From: Brevundimonas sp. Leaf363
Lineage (GTDB): Bacteria > Pseudomonadota > Alphaproteobacteria > Caulobacterales > Caulobacteraceae
DNA length: 64,000 nt
Direction of reading: 5' to 3'
Assembly (NCBI RefSeq): GCF_001424025.1
Contig: NZ_LMPZ01000002.1
Coordinates: 976,550-1,040,549, forward strand
A model generated the notes under the pieces. That model did not search any database, had not been told where the DNA came from, and was given only the letters and a program-made list of their open reading frames with translations. Both the position numbers and the translations under genes were made by a program. Position 1 is the first letter of the stretch; every line of letters starts with the position of its first letter. Shown here one piece after another: positions 41,509-52,027 of this stretch.

Positions 41509-42671
41509 AGATCATGCTGGTCGCCGCCGAAGCTTCGGGCGATGTGCTGGGCGCGGGCCTGGCGCGGGCGCTCAAGAGCCGGCTGGGCGATGGCGTGAGC
41601 TTCGTGGGCGTCGGCGGGCCGCGCATGGCGGAGCAGGGCGTGGCGAGCCCGTTCGACATCGCCGAGCTGTCGATCATCGGCTGGCTGGAGGGCCTGCGGG
41701 CCTACGGTCTGGTCAAGCGGCGGGTGGCCGACACGGTCGCCCTGGCCGTCGCCGAGCGGCCCGACGCCGTCGTCCTGATCGACAGCTGGGGCTTCACCAT
41801 CCGGGTCGCCCAGGCGATCCGCGCGGCCTTGCCGGGCGTGCCGCTGATCAAATACGTCGGGCCCCAGGTCTGGGCCTCGCGCCCCGGCCGGGCCAAGACC
41901 CTGGCCGCCTCGGTCGATCACCTACTGGCCCTGCACAGTTTCGATGCGCCTTGGTTCGAGCGCGCGGGCCTGCCCACCACGGTCGTCGGCTCTCACGCCC
42001 TGCACATCGACATGGGCAGCGCCGACGGCGACCGCTTCCGCAAGCAGCGCGGCATTGCGCCGGACGCGCCCCTGCTGCTGGTCCTGCCCGGCAGCCGTCC
42101 CTCAGAGATCAGCCGTCTGACGCCCGTGTTCGAAGGCGCGGTCGCCCGCCTGAAGGCTGCGCATCCCGATCTGCAGGTCGCCGTCGCCCTGGCCGGGACG
42201 GTGGCCGAGGATGTGACCGCGCGGCTGGCCGCCTGGCCCTTTCGCATCCACACCGTGGCCGAGGCGGACAAGTACGACGCCATGAAGGCGTGCGACGTCG
42301 CCCTGGCCGCCAGCGGCACCGTCTCGACCGAACTGGCCCTGGCCGGCGCGCCCATGGTCATCGCCTACCGCTTCGGGCCGGTCAGCTATGCGATCATGAA
42401 GCCGTTCTTCACCGGCAAGTTCGCGACCCTGTTCAACGTCGCGGCGGACCGCATGGTCGCCCCCGAATTGATCCAGAACGACGCCACGCCCGAAAAGCTG
42501 GCCGCCGCCATCGGCCGCTTGCTGACCGACCGCGCCGCCGCCGCAGACCAAATCGCGGCTCAGACCGCCGCCCTGGATCAGATGGGCCGCACCGACCGCG
42601 ATCCGTCCGAGGTCGCGGCCGACGCCGTTCTGAAGGTTCTCTCCAATCACAGGAGCGACGCCGCGCGCTGA
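41505..42671 (+). CDS. lpxB: lipid-A-disaccharide synthase
   Basis: Glycosyltransferase joining lipid X to UDP-diacylglucosamine, 388 residues from GTG 41505 (GTGA overlap with lpxI). Features are LVAAEASGDVLGAGLARALK, GVGGPRMAEQGV, LIDSWGFTIRVAQAIR, IKYVGPQVWASRPGRAK and LVLPGSRPSEISRL, followed by ALAASGTVSTELALAGAPMV. Peripheral membrane protein. Confidence 0.95.
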   Translation: MKIMLVAAEASGDVLGAGLARALKSRLGDGVSFVGVGGPRMAEQGVASPFDIAELSIIGWLEGLRAYGLVKRRVADTVALAVAERPDAVVLIDSWGFTIRVAQAIRAALPGVPLIKYVGPQVWASRPGRAKTLAASVDHLLALHSFDAPWFERAGLPTTVVGSHALHIDMGSADGDRFRKQRGIAPDAPLLLVLPGSRPSEISRLTPVFEGAVARLKAAHPDLQVAVALAGTVAEDVTARLAAWPFRIHTVAEADKYDAMKACDVALAASGTVSTELALAGAPMVIAYRFGPVSYAIMKPFFTGKFATLFNVAADRMVAPELIQNDATPEKLAAAIGRLLTDRAAAADQIAAQTAALDQMGRTDRDPSEVAADAVLKVLSNHRSDAAR

Positions 42672-42690
42672 TCTGGCGCGTTGCGGCACC

Positions 42691-44058
42691 ATGGCGAAGA
42701 AACCGACCACAGCGAAGAAGACGGTGTCGGCCGCCAATCTGGCCGCGCTGGGCGCCGAGCGGCTGGCGGCGCTGCTGATGGAGGCGGGTAACGCGGACCC
42801 CGCCCTGAAACGGCGCCTGCGGATGGAGCTGGCGGCTGAGGTCGGCGCCGCCGATCTGGCGTTCGAGATCGACAAGCGCTTGAACACCATCGGCACCAGT
42901 CGCGCGCGGGTGTCATGGCGCAAGCGGCCTGCGCTGCTGACTGATCTGAAGACCCTGTTGAGGATCATCACCGACCGGCTGGCCGCGGCGGATGCGCGGC
43001 TGGGTCTCGACCGGCTGGTCGCCTGGTTCGACCTCTACCCCGATCTGACGACGCGGGTCAGCGACGCCAAGGGCGAGCTGCCGCGAATGTTCGACGACGC
43101 CACCACCGATCTGGGCGCGGTCGCCACGGCCGCCGGCCCCGACGTGGCCGCGCCGGTCCTGGTCGAGGCCCTGTCGACGCGGCTGAACCCGTGGGCGTCC
43201 TGGGTCGGCCGTGCGGCGCCGTCCATGGAGCCCGACCTCGCCCGCCGTGTGCTGGCTGGCGTCGCCAACGGGCCTAAGCCGACGGGCCGTCTGGCGCTGG
43301 TGGTCCGCAAGCTGGCGGACCGCGGGGGCGATCTGGACGCCTGGATGCATTCCATCGGAGAAGATGAGGCGCGCAAGCCGGACGTGGGCGCCGAGATCGC
43401 GCGCCGGCTGGCGCTGGGCGGGCGTCCGGCCGAGGCGCGCGCCGCCCTGGACGCCGCCCGCCACGCCGGGACGCCCAGGTCGCGCTGGAGCAAGACCGCC
43501 GCGCCCGAGCCGCCGTCCGACGCCTGGACGGTCGCCGAGATCGCCGTACTGGACGCCGAGGGACGCAAGGACGACGCAGAACAGGCCCGCTGGGCCCGCT
43601 TCGCCCGTACCCTGTCGGCTGACGACCTGAAGGTGCTGCTCAGCGGTCTGGCCGACTTCGAAGACGTCGCCGCTCTGGACCGCGCGTTCGAGATCGCCGC
43701 GCACCATCACGACGCTATGGCCGGGCTGGCCTTCCTGATCGAGTGGCCGGCCGTGCGAGAGGCGGCGGCCCTGGTCGTCGCGAGGCAGGGCGAGATTCGA
43801 GGCGGCCACGTCGATGCGCCGCTGTGGGCCTCGCGCCTGGCGGGCCGCTACCCCTTGGCGGCCCTGGTCCTGATCCGCGCACGCGCCCGCTCGCTGGTGG
43901 TGCTGGGCGCCGGCCTGACCGACGAGGCCCGCGACGCCCTGGCGGAAGCCGAGGCCTTCGCCGCCTCCATCAGCGACCTGGACCCGCTGCCCAGCCACGA
44001 CGCCTTCGCCGCCGAACTGGCCGCCCTGGCCGTCGAGAAGCGTCGGCGGGGTTGGTAG
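42691..44058 (+). CDS. DUF6880-type hypothetical protein
   Basis: A 455-residue cytoplasmic protein, mostly helical, starting with a Lys-rich tail MAKKPTTAKKTVSAANLAAL. The N-terminal part (GAERLAALLMEAGNADPALKRRL, RLNTIGTSRARVSWRKR) fits the family listed as DUF6880. The middle and C-terminal parts look like repeated helix pairs similar to TPR or SWIM-associated proteins. No catalytic motif. It begins 19 bases after lpxB but its function in lipid A synthesis is not suggested by sequence. Confidence 0.85.
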   Translation: MAKKPTTAKKTVSAANLAALGAERLAALLMEAGNADPALKRRLRMELAAEVGAADLAFEIDKRLNTIGTSRARVSWRKRPALLTDLKTLLRIITDRLAAADARLGLDRLVAWFDLYPDLTTRVSDAKGELPRMFDDATTDLGAVATAAGPDVAAPVLVEALSTRLNPWASWVGRAAPSMEPDLARRVLAGVANGPKPTGRLALVVRKLADRGGDLDAWMHSIGEDEARKPDVGAEIARRLALGGRPAEARAALDAARHAGTPRSRWSKTAAPEPPSDAWTVAEIAVLDAEGRKDDAEQARWARFARTLSADDLKVLLSGLADFEDVAALDRAFEIAAHHHDAMAGLAFLIEWPAVREAAALVVARQGEIRGGHVDAPLWASRLAGRYPLAALVLIRARARSLVVLGAGLTDEARDALAEAEAFAASISDLDPLPSHDAFAAELAALAVEKRRRGW

Positions 44059-44136
44059 TCAGAAGGCGCGCCATCGTAGCGCTCCGCCCAGCGGACTGGC
44101 TGCGGGCCCGCATTTCGGCGACGCCGGATATGGAAA

Positions 44137-44160
44137 GGGCGCAGCGAAACCGCTGCGCCC
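44137..44160 (-). terminator. probable gltA terminator
   Basis: Perfect ten-base arms GGGCGCAGCG and CGCTGCGCCC with a four-base loop. Read on the minus strand it is followed by TTTCC, 55 bases after the gltA stop. It also lies 78 bases after the stop of the convergent DUF6880 gene and may serve both. Confidence 0.7.
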
Positions 44161-44214
44161 CCATCCCATGCCAACCGGCGCATTCGAACTGAAGCTCCGT
44201 CGCCGGAGCCGCGA

Positions 44215-45516
44215 TCAGCCCCGCTGGTCGATCGAGACGTAATCGCGCTCGGTCGGGCCGGTGTAGAGCTGGCGCGGGCGGCCGATCTTCTGCGAGGGAT
44301 CGGCCATCATTTCCTGCCACTGCGAGATCCAGCCGACCGTGCGGGCCAGGGCGAACAGGACGGTGAACATGGTGGTCGGGAAGCCCATCGCCGACAGGGT
44401 GATGCCGGAATAGAAGTCCACGTTCGGGAACAGCTTGCGCGAGGTGAAGTACTCGTCCTGAAGCGCCACGCGTTCCAGCTCCTTGGCGACCAGGAACAGC
44501 GGGTCGTTCTCGCGGCCCGTGGCGGCCAGAACCTCATAGGCCGACTGCTGCATGACCTTCGCGCGCGGGTCGTAGTTCTTGTAGACCCGGTGGCCGAAGC
44601 CCATCAGCTTGAATTTGCGGTCCTTCACGCCCTGAATGAAGCCTGGGATGTTCTCGGGCGTGCCGATCTCTTTCAGCATGTTCAGCGCCTCTTCGTTGGC
44701 GCCCCCATGCGACGGGCCCCACAGGCAGGCGATGCCGGCGGCGATACAGGCGAACGGATTGGCGCCCGACGAACCGGCCAGACGGACCGTCGAGGTCGAG
44801 GCGTTCTGCTCGTGATCGGCGTGCAGGATGAAGATGCGGTCCATGGCGCGAACCAGGGCCGGATCGACGTGGTAATCCTCGGCCGGCACGGCGAAGCACA
44901 TGCGCAGGAAGTTCTCGGCGTAGCTCAGCTCGTTGCGCGGCGACACGAACGGCTGGCCGATGTGGTATTTATAGGCCCGCGCCGCGATGGTCGGCATCTT
45001 GGCGATCAGGCGGATGGCCGAGATGTCGCGCTGCACCGGATCGTGGATGTCCAGGCTGTCGTGATAGAAGGCCGACAGGGCGCCGACCGTGCCCACCATG
45101 ATCGACATCGGGTGGGCGTCGCGGCGGAAGCCCTCGAAGAAGCGGTCGAACTGGGCGTGCAGCATGGTGTGCCGCGTGACCGTCTCGGCGAACGCCTCAT
45201 ACTGGGCCGCCGTCGGCAGCTCGCCGTGCAGCAGCAGGTGGCAGACTTCCAGGAAGTTTGACTTCGACGCCAGCTGGTCGATCGGATAGCCGCGGTGCAG
45301 CAGCACGCCGGCGTCGCCGTCGATATAGGTCAGGGCCGACTCACAGGCGGCCGTGGACGTGAAGCCCGGGTCATAGGTGAAGGCGTCGGTCGCGCCGTAC
45401 AGCTTGCGGATGTCGATCACATCCGGACCGGTGGAGCCGGACAGAACGGGCAGTTCCACGGACTTGTCGCCATAGGTGAGCGTCGCCGTACCGGCGGGTT
45501 TCGCGTCTTCGGTCAT
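44215..45516 (-). CDS. gltA: citrate synthase
   Basis: Type II hexameric citrate synthase of the TCA cycle, 433 residues. Catalytic region [20 protein letters not shown] and [33 protein letters not shown] with the second His, and NVDFYSGI with the catalytic Asp. Start at 45516 is preceded by AAGGGG. gltX lies 58 bases upstream in the same direction. Confidence 0.97.
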   Translation of the reverse strand: MTEDAKPAGTATLTYGDKSVELPVLSGSTGPDVIDIRKLYGATDAFTYDPGFTSTAACESALTYIDGDAGVLLHRGYPIDQLASKSNFLEVCHLLLHGELPTAAQYEAFAETVTRHTMLHAQFDRFFEGFRRDAHPMSIMVGTVGALSAFYHDSLDIHDPVQRDISAIRLIAKMPTIAARAYKYHIGQPFVSPRNELSYAENFLRMCFAVPAEDYHVDPALVRAMDRIFILHADHEQNASTSTVRLAGSSGANPFACIAAGIACLWGPSHGGANEEALNMLKEIGTPENIPGFIQGVKDRKFKLMGFGHRVYKNYDPRAKVMQQSAYEVLAATGRENDPLFLVAKELERVALQDEYFTSRKLFPNVDFYSGITLSAMGFPTTMFTVLFALARTVGWISQWQEMMADPSQKIGRPRQLYTGPTERDYVSIDQRG

Positions 45517-45574
45517 ATCGGCCCCTTGGCTTGGCGTCGGCTCTTAGGGAGGCGCCGGCGTCTTGTTGTGGCGG

Positions 45575-46996
45575 TTATTTAGTCTGTTGCAGCGCATCAT
45601 CCAAGCGCCCGAGGCTCTCATCACGACCGAGTGAGGCCAGGATGCGAGCGATGTCGGGCGACGGCGACCTGGCGGTCAGGGCCGCGCGCAGGGGCGGGCC
45701 GATCTTGCCGAAGCCCACGGCTTCCTCTTCCGCGAAGGCCTTCAGTTCGGCTTCGAGGGCGAAGACGTCCCAGGACTGGAACAGTTCCAGCCGCGCCTTC
45801 AAGCGAGCGACGCGCTCGGCCGTTTCACCGGACAGCAGGGCGCGCGCCTTGTCGTCCAGCGCCAGCGGGCGCTCCAGCAGCACGAACGCTGTCTGATTCG
45901 CCAGTTCCAGCAGGGTCTTGGCGCGATCTTTCACGAACGGCAGCGCGCGGGTGAGGCGGGCCTCGTCGTCAGGCTGCAGGATGCGCCCGCGCCTCAGATG
46001 GGCGTCGAGCGCCTCCTTGGCCAGGCGGTCGTCGTCGGCCAGGCGCAGCCAGTGGGCGTTGACGTGGGCCAGTTTGTCGAAGTCCAGGCGGGCGGGCGCC
46101 TTGCCGATGCCGTCCAGGTCGAACCAGGCCCGCGCCTGCGCGTCGCTGAACAGCTCGTCGTCGCCATGCGCCCAGCCCAGGCGGGCCAGATAGTTGCGCA
46201 TGGCCTCGGGCAGATAGCCCATCTCGGCATACTCATGCACCGCCTGGGCGCCATGCCGTTTCGACAGCTTGGCGCCGTCCGGGCCGTGGATCAGCGGGAT
46301 GTGGGCGAAGGTCGGGCGGCCCCAGCCCAGGGCGTCGTAGATCAGGCCCTGCCGCGCGGCGTTGTTCAGATGGTCGTCGCCGCGAATGACGTGGGTCACG
46401 CCCATGTCGTGGTCGTCCACCACCACGGCGAGGTTGTAGGTCGGCGCGCCGTCGGACCTCAGCAGCACCAGATCGTCCAGCGCCGAAACGTCCCAGCTGA
46501 CGCGCCCCTGCACCGCGTCATCCACCACCACCTGGCCGTCGTCCGGCCGGCGGAAGCGCACGGTGTGGGGCCGGGCCAGATCGTCGACGGTGGGCGTGCG
46601 GTCGCGCCAGGGCGAGACGAAGGGGCGCCCCTCCGCCTTCGCCGCATCGCGCAGGGCGTTTGTTTCCTCCGCCGAGGTGTAGTCGCGATACGCGTGGCCG
46701 CTCTCCAGCAGCTGATCCACGGCCTCGCGGTGGCGGTCGGCGCGGGCGAACTGAAACACCGGCTCTTCGTCGGCGAACAGCTCCAGCCAGTTCAAGCCTT
46801 CGAAGATGGCCGCGACCGCCGCGTCGGTGGACCGCTCGCGATCGGTGTCCTCCACACGGATAAGAAAGCGCCCGCCATGGCGTTTCGCGAATAAGTAGTT
46901 GAACAAAGCGGTCCGGGCGCCGCCAATGTGCAGATAGCCCGTGGGGGAGGGGGCGAAGCGGGTGACGACGGCAGGGGGCGAAGACGCTGTGGGCAT
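45575..46996 (-). CDS. gltX: glutamyl-tRNA synthetase
   Basis: Class I synthetase, 473 residues from the ATG at 46996 (MPTASSPPAVVTRFAPSPTG); a longer frame to 47047 would add 17 poorly conserved residues. HIGH-type motif HIGG at residues 23-26, and KLSKRHG as the KMSKS equivalent. TYNLAVVVDDHDMGVTHVIRGDDH is conserved. The C-terminal anticodon-binding helical domain is complete. Its start faces the comEC start, with the two possible ATGs interlocked at 46994-46997. Confidence 0.95.
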   Translation of the reverse strand: MPTASSPPAVVTRFAPSPTGYLHIGGARTALFNYLFAKRHGGRFLIRVEDTDRERSTDAAVAAIFEGLNWLELFADEEPVFQFARADRHREAVDQLLESGHAYRDYTSAEETNALRDAAKAEGRPFVSPWRDRTPTVDDLARPHTVRFRRPDDGQVVVDDAVQGRVSWDVSALDDLVLLRSDGAPTYNLAVVVDDHDMGVTHVIRGDDHLNNAARQGLIYDALGWGRPTFAHIPLIHGPDGAKLSKRHGAQAVHEYAEMGYLPEAMRNYLARLGWAHGDDELFSDAQARAWFDLDGIGKAPARLDFDKLAHVNAHWLRLADDDRLAKEALDAHLRRGRILQPDDEARLTRALPFVKDRAKTLLELANQTAFVLLERPLALDDKARALLSGETAERVARLKARLELFQSWDVFALEAELKAFAEEEAVGFGKIGPPLRAALTARSPSPDIARILASLGRDESLGRLDDALQQTK

Positions 46997-47039
46997 GGGG
47001 GAGTCCGTTGAGGCGGCCCTTATACGCGCCCGTGCGGAC

Positions 47040-49133
47040 ATGCCCACCCGCCGCGCGCGTGTGGCCGGATGGCTAGGCGAGATGGTTGCGCGCCAGACCG
47101 ACCGCTGGCGGTTGTGGGCGCCGGTGGCCTTCGGCGCCGGATGCGCCAGCTATTTCGCGGTGAAGACCGAGCCGCCGCTTTGGCCTTTGTTGCTGCTGGC
47201 GTTGGTGGCGACCGGGGCCTGGGGCGTGGCGCGCCTGATGCATGCGCGGCGGGGGGTGACGCTGGCGCTGATGCTGGTCGCCTGCGCGGCGCTGGGGCTG
47301 GCGGCGGCAAAGGGGCGGACGATGCGGGTCGCCGCGCCCATCGCACCGTCGTCCGATGGGCCGGTGCGGATCGAGGGCTGGGTCGTGGATGTCGATCCGC
47401 CGGGCGAACGCGGCATGCGGGTGGTGATCGCGCCGGTGCGGATCGAAGGACTGGCGCCTGAGGCGACGCCGCTGCGCCTGCGCGCCACGGTGCGAGGGGA
47501 GGCGCCGGCGCCCGGCACGCCGATCCGCCTCTTCGCCATCCTGAACCCGCCGCCGGGGCCCGCGTCGCCCGGAGGCTACGACTTCGCGCGCGGCGCCTTC
47601 TTCGAGGGGATGGGCGGCACGGCCTTCGCCCTGTCGGACACGCGGGAGGCGGATTTGGCCCCGCCGCCGTGGGGCCTGCGGCTGATGATGGCCGTGAATG
47701 CGACGCGGTTCGACTTGGCGCGGCGGATCGTGGAGCGGCTGGGCTCGCGCTCGGGCGGCGTCGCGGCGGCCATGACCACGGGGCACGAAGCGTGGATCGG
47801 CGCCGAGGACGAGCAGGCCATGCGCGACTCCGGACTGGCGCACATCCTGTCGATCTCGGGCCTGCACATGGCCATCGTCGGCGGCTTTGTCTTCTTCCTG
47901 GTGCGGCTGGGCGTCGCCGCCTGGCCCTGGCTGGCGCTGCGGGCGCCGGGCAAGAAGATTGCGGCCACCGCCGGCCTGGTCGCGGTCGGGGTCTATCTGA
48001 TCGTGTCGGGCGCGCCGCCGCCGGCCGAGCGAGCCGCCATCACCGCGGCCATCGCCTTCGTGGCCGTCCTGCTGGATCGAGAGGCGATCAGCATGCACGC
48101 CTTGGCCGTCGCCGCCTTTGTAGTGCTGGCCTTGCAGCCCGAGGCGGTGGTCACCCCCGGCTTCCAGATGTCCTTCGCCGCCACCGCCGCCCTGATCGCC
48201 CTGGTCGAAGCCTGGCCCAAGACGCCGCGGGAGATCCACGCCCCCTGGCCCATCGTGGCGGTGCAGCGACTGGGGCGCTGGATCGGCGCGGCCTGCCTGG
48301 CCAGCCTGGTCGCGGGCCTCGCGACCGGCCCATTCGCCATGCAGCACTTCAACCGCACGGCCGTCTATGGCCTGTTCGCCAACCTGGCGACCTCGCCCGT
48401 CGCCGACTTCATCATGCTGCCGGCCTTGGCGTTGGGGGCGTTCCTGGGACCGGACGGGCTTGGTGCGCCTTTCATGGCCGTGGCCGGTTGGGGCGTGGAC
48501 GCCATGCTGGCCATCGGCCACTGGGTCGCGAACCTGCCCGGCGCGGTGCGGACGGTGCCGAGCGCGCCGGCGGCTGCGTTGCCGCTGGCGTTCGTGGGCG
48601 TGCTGTTCGTCTGCCTTTGGCGCGGCCCGCTGCGATGGCTGGGCGCGCCCTTCGCGGCCGCGGTGCTGCTGTGGCCCCGACCGCCCATGCCCGATGTGTG
48701 GATCAACGAGGCGGGGACGGCCGCCGCCTATCGGGACGATCGCACGGCGGTGGTGGTGCGGCCCGGCGTGCAGACCTTCGGCGTCGAAAGCTGGTCGCGG
48801 CGACGGGGGCTGGAGCCTGTGGACGTGGACCCCGCCGGATGGAGCTGCAGCCGCTACGCCTGCGCGCCGGTGGATGGGGGAGCGCCTGTAGCGCTGTCAT
48901 GGGGCAAGCGCGCCTTAGGCGACGAGGCGCTGTCCGCCCTGTGCGCCAGTGCGCCGGTGGTCAGCGTTCGCGCAGTGGCGGCCCGCCTGCCACCTACCTG
49001 CGATGGCAGACTGGTGCTGGATGGGAGAGATCGCGGACGCGGCTCGGTGGAGCTGTGGCGCGTGGACGATGGCTGGCGCGCCCGCTGGAGCGCCGATGTG
49101 CGTGGCGACCGGCCCTGGACGCGTGGTTCTTAG
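47040..49133 (+). CDS. comEC: ComEC/Rec2-family DNA-uptake membrane protein
   Basis: Inner-membrane channel homologue for single-stranded DNA uptake. 697 residues from ATG 47040 (ATG 46995 and GTG/ATG further up are possible). An N-terminal DUF4131-like domain follows two helices, with OB-like VRIEGWVVDVDPPGERG. The competence domain has GHEAWIGAEDEQAMRDSGLAHILSISGLHM-type core (about residues 240-270), and ten or so helices. The C-terminal 130 residues resemble the beta-lactamase-like part but lack any HxHxDH motif, so it is probably not a nuclease. Confidence 0.9.
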   Translation: MPTRRARVAGWLGEMVARQTDRWRLWAPVAFGAGCASYFAVKTEPPLWPLLLLALVATGAWGVARLMHARRGVTLALMLVACAALGLAAAKGRTMRVAAPIAPSSDGPVRIEGWVVDVDPPGERGMRVVIAPVRIEGLAPEATPLRLRATVRGEAPAPGTPIRLFAILNPPPGPASPGGYDFARGAFFEGMGGTAFALSDTREADLAPPPWGLRLMMAVNATRFDLARRIVERLGSRSGGVAAAMTTGHEAWIGAEDEQAMRDSGLAHILSISGLHMAIVGGFVFFLVRLGVAAWPWLALRAPGKKIAATAGLVAVGVYLIVSGAPPPAERAAITAAIAFVAVLLDREAISMHALAVAAFVVLALQPEAVVTPGFQMSFAATAALIALVEAWPKTPREIHAPWPIVAVQRLGRWIGAACLASLVAGLATGPFAMQHFNRTAVYGLFANLATSPVADFIMLPALALGAFLGPDGLGAPFMAVAGWGVDAMLAIGHWVANLPGAVRTVPSAPAAALPLAFVGVLFVCLWRGPLRWLGAPFAAAVLLWPRPPMPDVWINEAGTAAAYRDDRTAVVVRPGVQTFGVESWSRRRGLEPVDVDPAGWSCSRYACAPVDGGAPVALSWGKRALGDEALSALCASAPVVSVRAVAARLPPTCDGRLVLDGRDRGRGSVELWRVDDGWRARWSADVRGDRPWTRGS

Positions 49134-49154
49134 GCCTACATGCCACCCCAAAAA

Positions 49155-49262
49155 CCGCTCATCCCGGCGGAAGCCGGGATCCAGTTCTCTGGCCAGAAGC
49201 GGAATGAGTGGAGGGGGTGCGCGAGGTTCTCACTGGATCCCGGCTTCCGCCGGGATGAGCGG
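49155..49262. repeat. REP-like inverted pair, copy B
   Basis: Arms 49155-49185 and 49232-49262, perfect inverted copies with the hairpin core CCCGGCGGAAGCCGGG. A run of A directly before the left arm (AAAA) reads GCGGTTTT on the minus strand, so the element could terminate lexA transcription. It lies between convergent comEC and lexA. The inner flank CCAGTGAGAAC is shared with copy A. Confidence 0.93.
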
Positions 49263-49425
49263 CAATTTGAGGTCGGGCGCCTCTCAACGATGCGAAGCGC
49301 TGCCGGGTGAGCCAGACTGGGACCCCGTTGTGTTCTTTGTGATCCCTTTGTGCCCGTTGTGAAGAACCTGGGCATCCACCACGCATGAGGCTCTCGCAGA
49401 ACCCCTACGCCCGCCTAAAAGCGGT

Positions 49426-50121
49426 CTAGTGATACCGACGGATCAATCCGACCAGCTTGCCCTGCACCTCGACCTGATCGGGGCCGAAGATGCGCGTCTC
49501 GTAGTTTCGGTTGGCGGGCTCCAGCGCGATGGAGCCGCCCTTGCGGCGCAGGCGCTTCAGGGTGGCTTCCTCGCCTTCGACCAGGGCCACGACGATCTCG
49601 CCGTTCGTCGCCGTATCGCCCTTGCGAATGACCACGAAGTCGCCGTCCAGGATGCCGGCCTCGATCATCGAATCGCCCTCGATCTCCAGTACATAGTGTT
49701 CGCCGGCGCCCAGCATGGACTCCGGCACCGGCAGGCGGTCGCGCTCGTGCTGGATGGCGGCGATGGGGGTGCCGGCGGCGATCTTGCCCAGCATCGGCAG
49801 TTCGCGCACGTCGTTGGCGGCAGGGAAATCGGCGGCGCGGCCGCCGCCCTGGATGACGCCCGGCTTGAAGGGCTGGCGGCCACCAATGGGCGCCGCCGCC
49901 GTAGCCTGTTCGGGCAGCTTTTGGATCTCGAGCGCCCGAGCACGGTGGGCTAGGCGGCGGATGAAGCCGCGCTCCTCCAGCGCCGTGATCAGGCGGTGGA
50001 TGCCCGACTTGGAGGCCAGATCCAGCGCCTCCTTCATCTCGTCGAACGACGGCGAGACGCCGGTCTCCTTGATCCGCTGATGGATGAACATCAGCAGTTC
50101 ATGCTGCTTGCGCGTAAGCAT
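49426..50121 (-). CDS. lexA: LexA repressor
   Basis: SOS master repressor, a self-cleaving serine peptidase, 231 residues. N-terminal winged helix-turn-helix ([40 protein letters not shown]) binds GTTC-N7-GTTC. The cleavage bond is Ala116-Gly117 (GKIAAGTPI), and the Ser-Lys dyad is Ser151 (EGDSMIEAG) and Lys189 (ATLKR). The linker between domains is longer than in E. coli LexA (202 residues). GAGG lies seven bases before the ATG. Two operators upstream imply autoregulation. Confidence 0.97.
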   Translation of the reverse strand: MLTRKQHELLMFIHQRIKETGVSPSFDEMKEALDLASKSGIHRLITALEERGFIRRLAHRARALEIQKLPEQATAAAPIGGRQPFKPGVIQGGGRAADFPAANDVRELPMLGKIAAGTPIAAIQHERDRLPVPESMLGAGEHYVLEIEGDSMIEAGILDGDFVVIRKGDTATNGEIVVALVEGEEATLKRLRRKGGSIALEPANRNYETRIFGPDQVEVQGKLVGLIRRYH

Positions 50122-50155
50122 CTGGCCGCCTCGGTGCTGGCCGCCCGTAGAATCG

Positions 50156-50170
50156 GAACAGGCCGTGAAC
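50156..50170 (-). promoter_or_regulatory. SOS box proximal to lexA
   Basis: GAACAGGCCGTGAAC on the + strand, GTTC-N7-GTTC in the direction of lexA transcription. It ends 35 bases upstream of the lexA ATG, so it should overlap promoter or transcript start. Confidence 0.85.
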
Positions 50171-50180
50171 GTCTGGCGAT

Positions 50181-50195
50181 GTTCTGTAAGTGTTC
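50181..50195 (+). promoter_or_regulatory. SOS box distal to lexA, opposite orientation
   Basis: GTTCTGTAAGTGTTC, an exact GTTC-N7-GTTC site on the + strand. It is ten bases from the proximal box, 60 bases upstream of lexA, and 25 bases downstream of the trpC stop. Confidence 0.85.
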
Positions 50196-50219
50196 TAGGT
50201 TAATGTCAACTTACCGGCC

Positions 50220-51001
50220 TTAAGCCAGCAAAGCGCGTGTCGCCGCCTCGACATCGACCTGTCGCATCAGGCTTTCGCCCACCAGAATCGCGCCCGCACC
50301 GGCCGCGGAGACGGTCGCCACATCCTCAGGCGTGAACAGGCCGCTTTCGGCGACCAGCAGGGCGTCCGCCGGCGCCATGGGGGCCAAGGCCGCCGTCGTC
50401 GCCAGATCGACCTCAAAGGTCCGCAGCGAGCGATTGTTGATCCCGACCAGGTCGCCGCCCAGTGCGACGGCGCGGGCCATCTCATCGGCGTCGTGCGTCT
50501 CGATCAGGGCGTCCATACCGAACCGCCGTGCCTCGCTGAGCAGCTCTGCGGCCAGGGCGTCGTCGATCATGTCGAGGATGATCAGGATGCAATCGGCGCC
50601 CAGCGCCCGGCTCTCGGCCACCTGCCAGGGATCGACCAGGAAATCCTTGCGGAGGCAGGGCAGGGCGGTCGCCGCGCGCGCCGCCACCAGAAAGGCGTCG
50701 TCGCCCTGGAAGCTGGGGCCGTCGGTCAGCACCGACAGGCAAGCCGCGCCGCCGCGCTCATAGGCTTGGGCCAGAATCGGCGGGTCGAAGTCGGCGCGGA
50801 TCAGGCCCTTGGACGGGCTGGCCTTCTTGACCTCGGCGATCAGGGCGGGACGGCGGCCAGACTTGGCCAGCAGCGCGTCGCGGAAGCCGCGGGGGGCGGA
50901 CGCCTCTCTAGCGGCGGCCTCGACCACGTCTTGCGATCGCGCGGCCTTCCGGGCGGCGACGTCCTCGCGCTTGTAGGCGGCGATGCGTTCGAGAACGTCG
51001 C

Positions 51002-51005
<4 letters not shown>
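50220..51005 (-). CDS. trpC: indole-3-glycerol phosphate synthase
   Basis: Tryptophan pathway, converts CdRP to indole-3-glycerol phosphate. 261-residue TIM barrel: [16 protein letters not shown] with the catalytic Lys, [40 protein letters not shown] and [15 protein letters not shown] overlaps the trpD stop. Single-function enzyme (no TrpF fusion). Confidence 0.96.

Positions 51006-52027
<1,022 letters not shown>

Noticed and set aside
49263..49425. Short open frames between REP copy B and the end of lexA
   Set aside because: No ribosome site, no family features; the stretch contains GT-rich simple sequence (TTGTGTTCTTTGTG).
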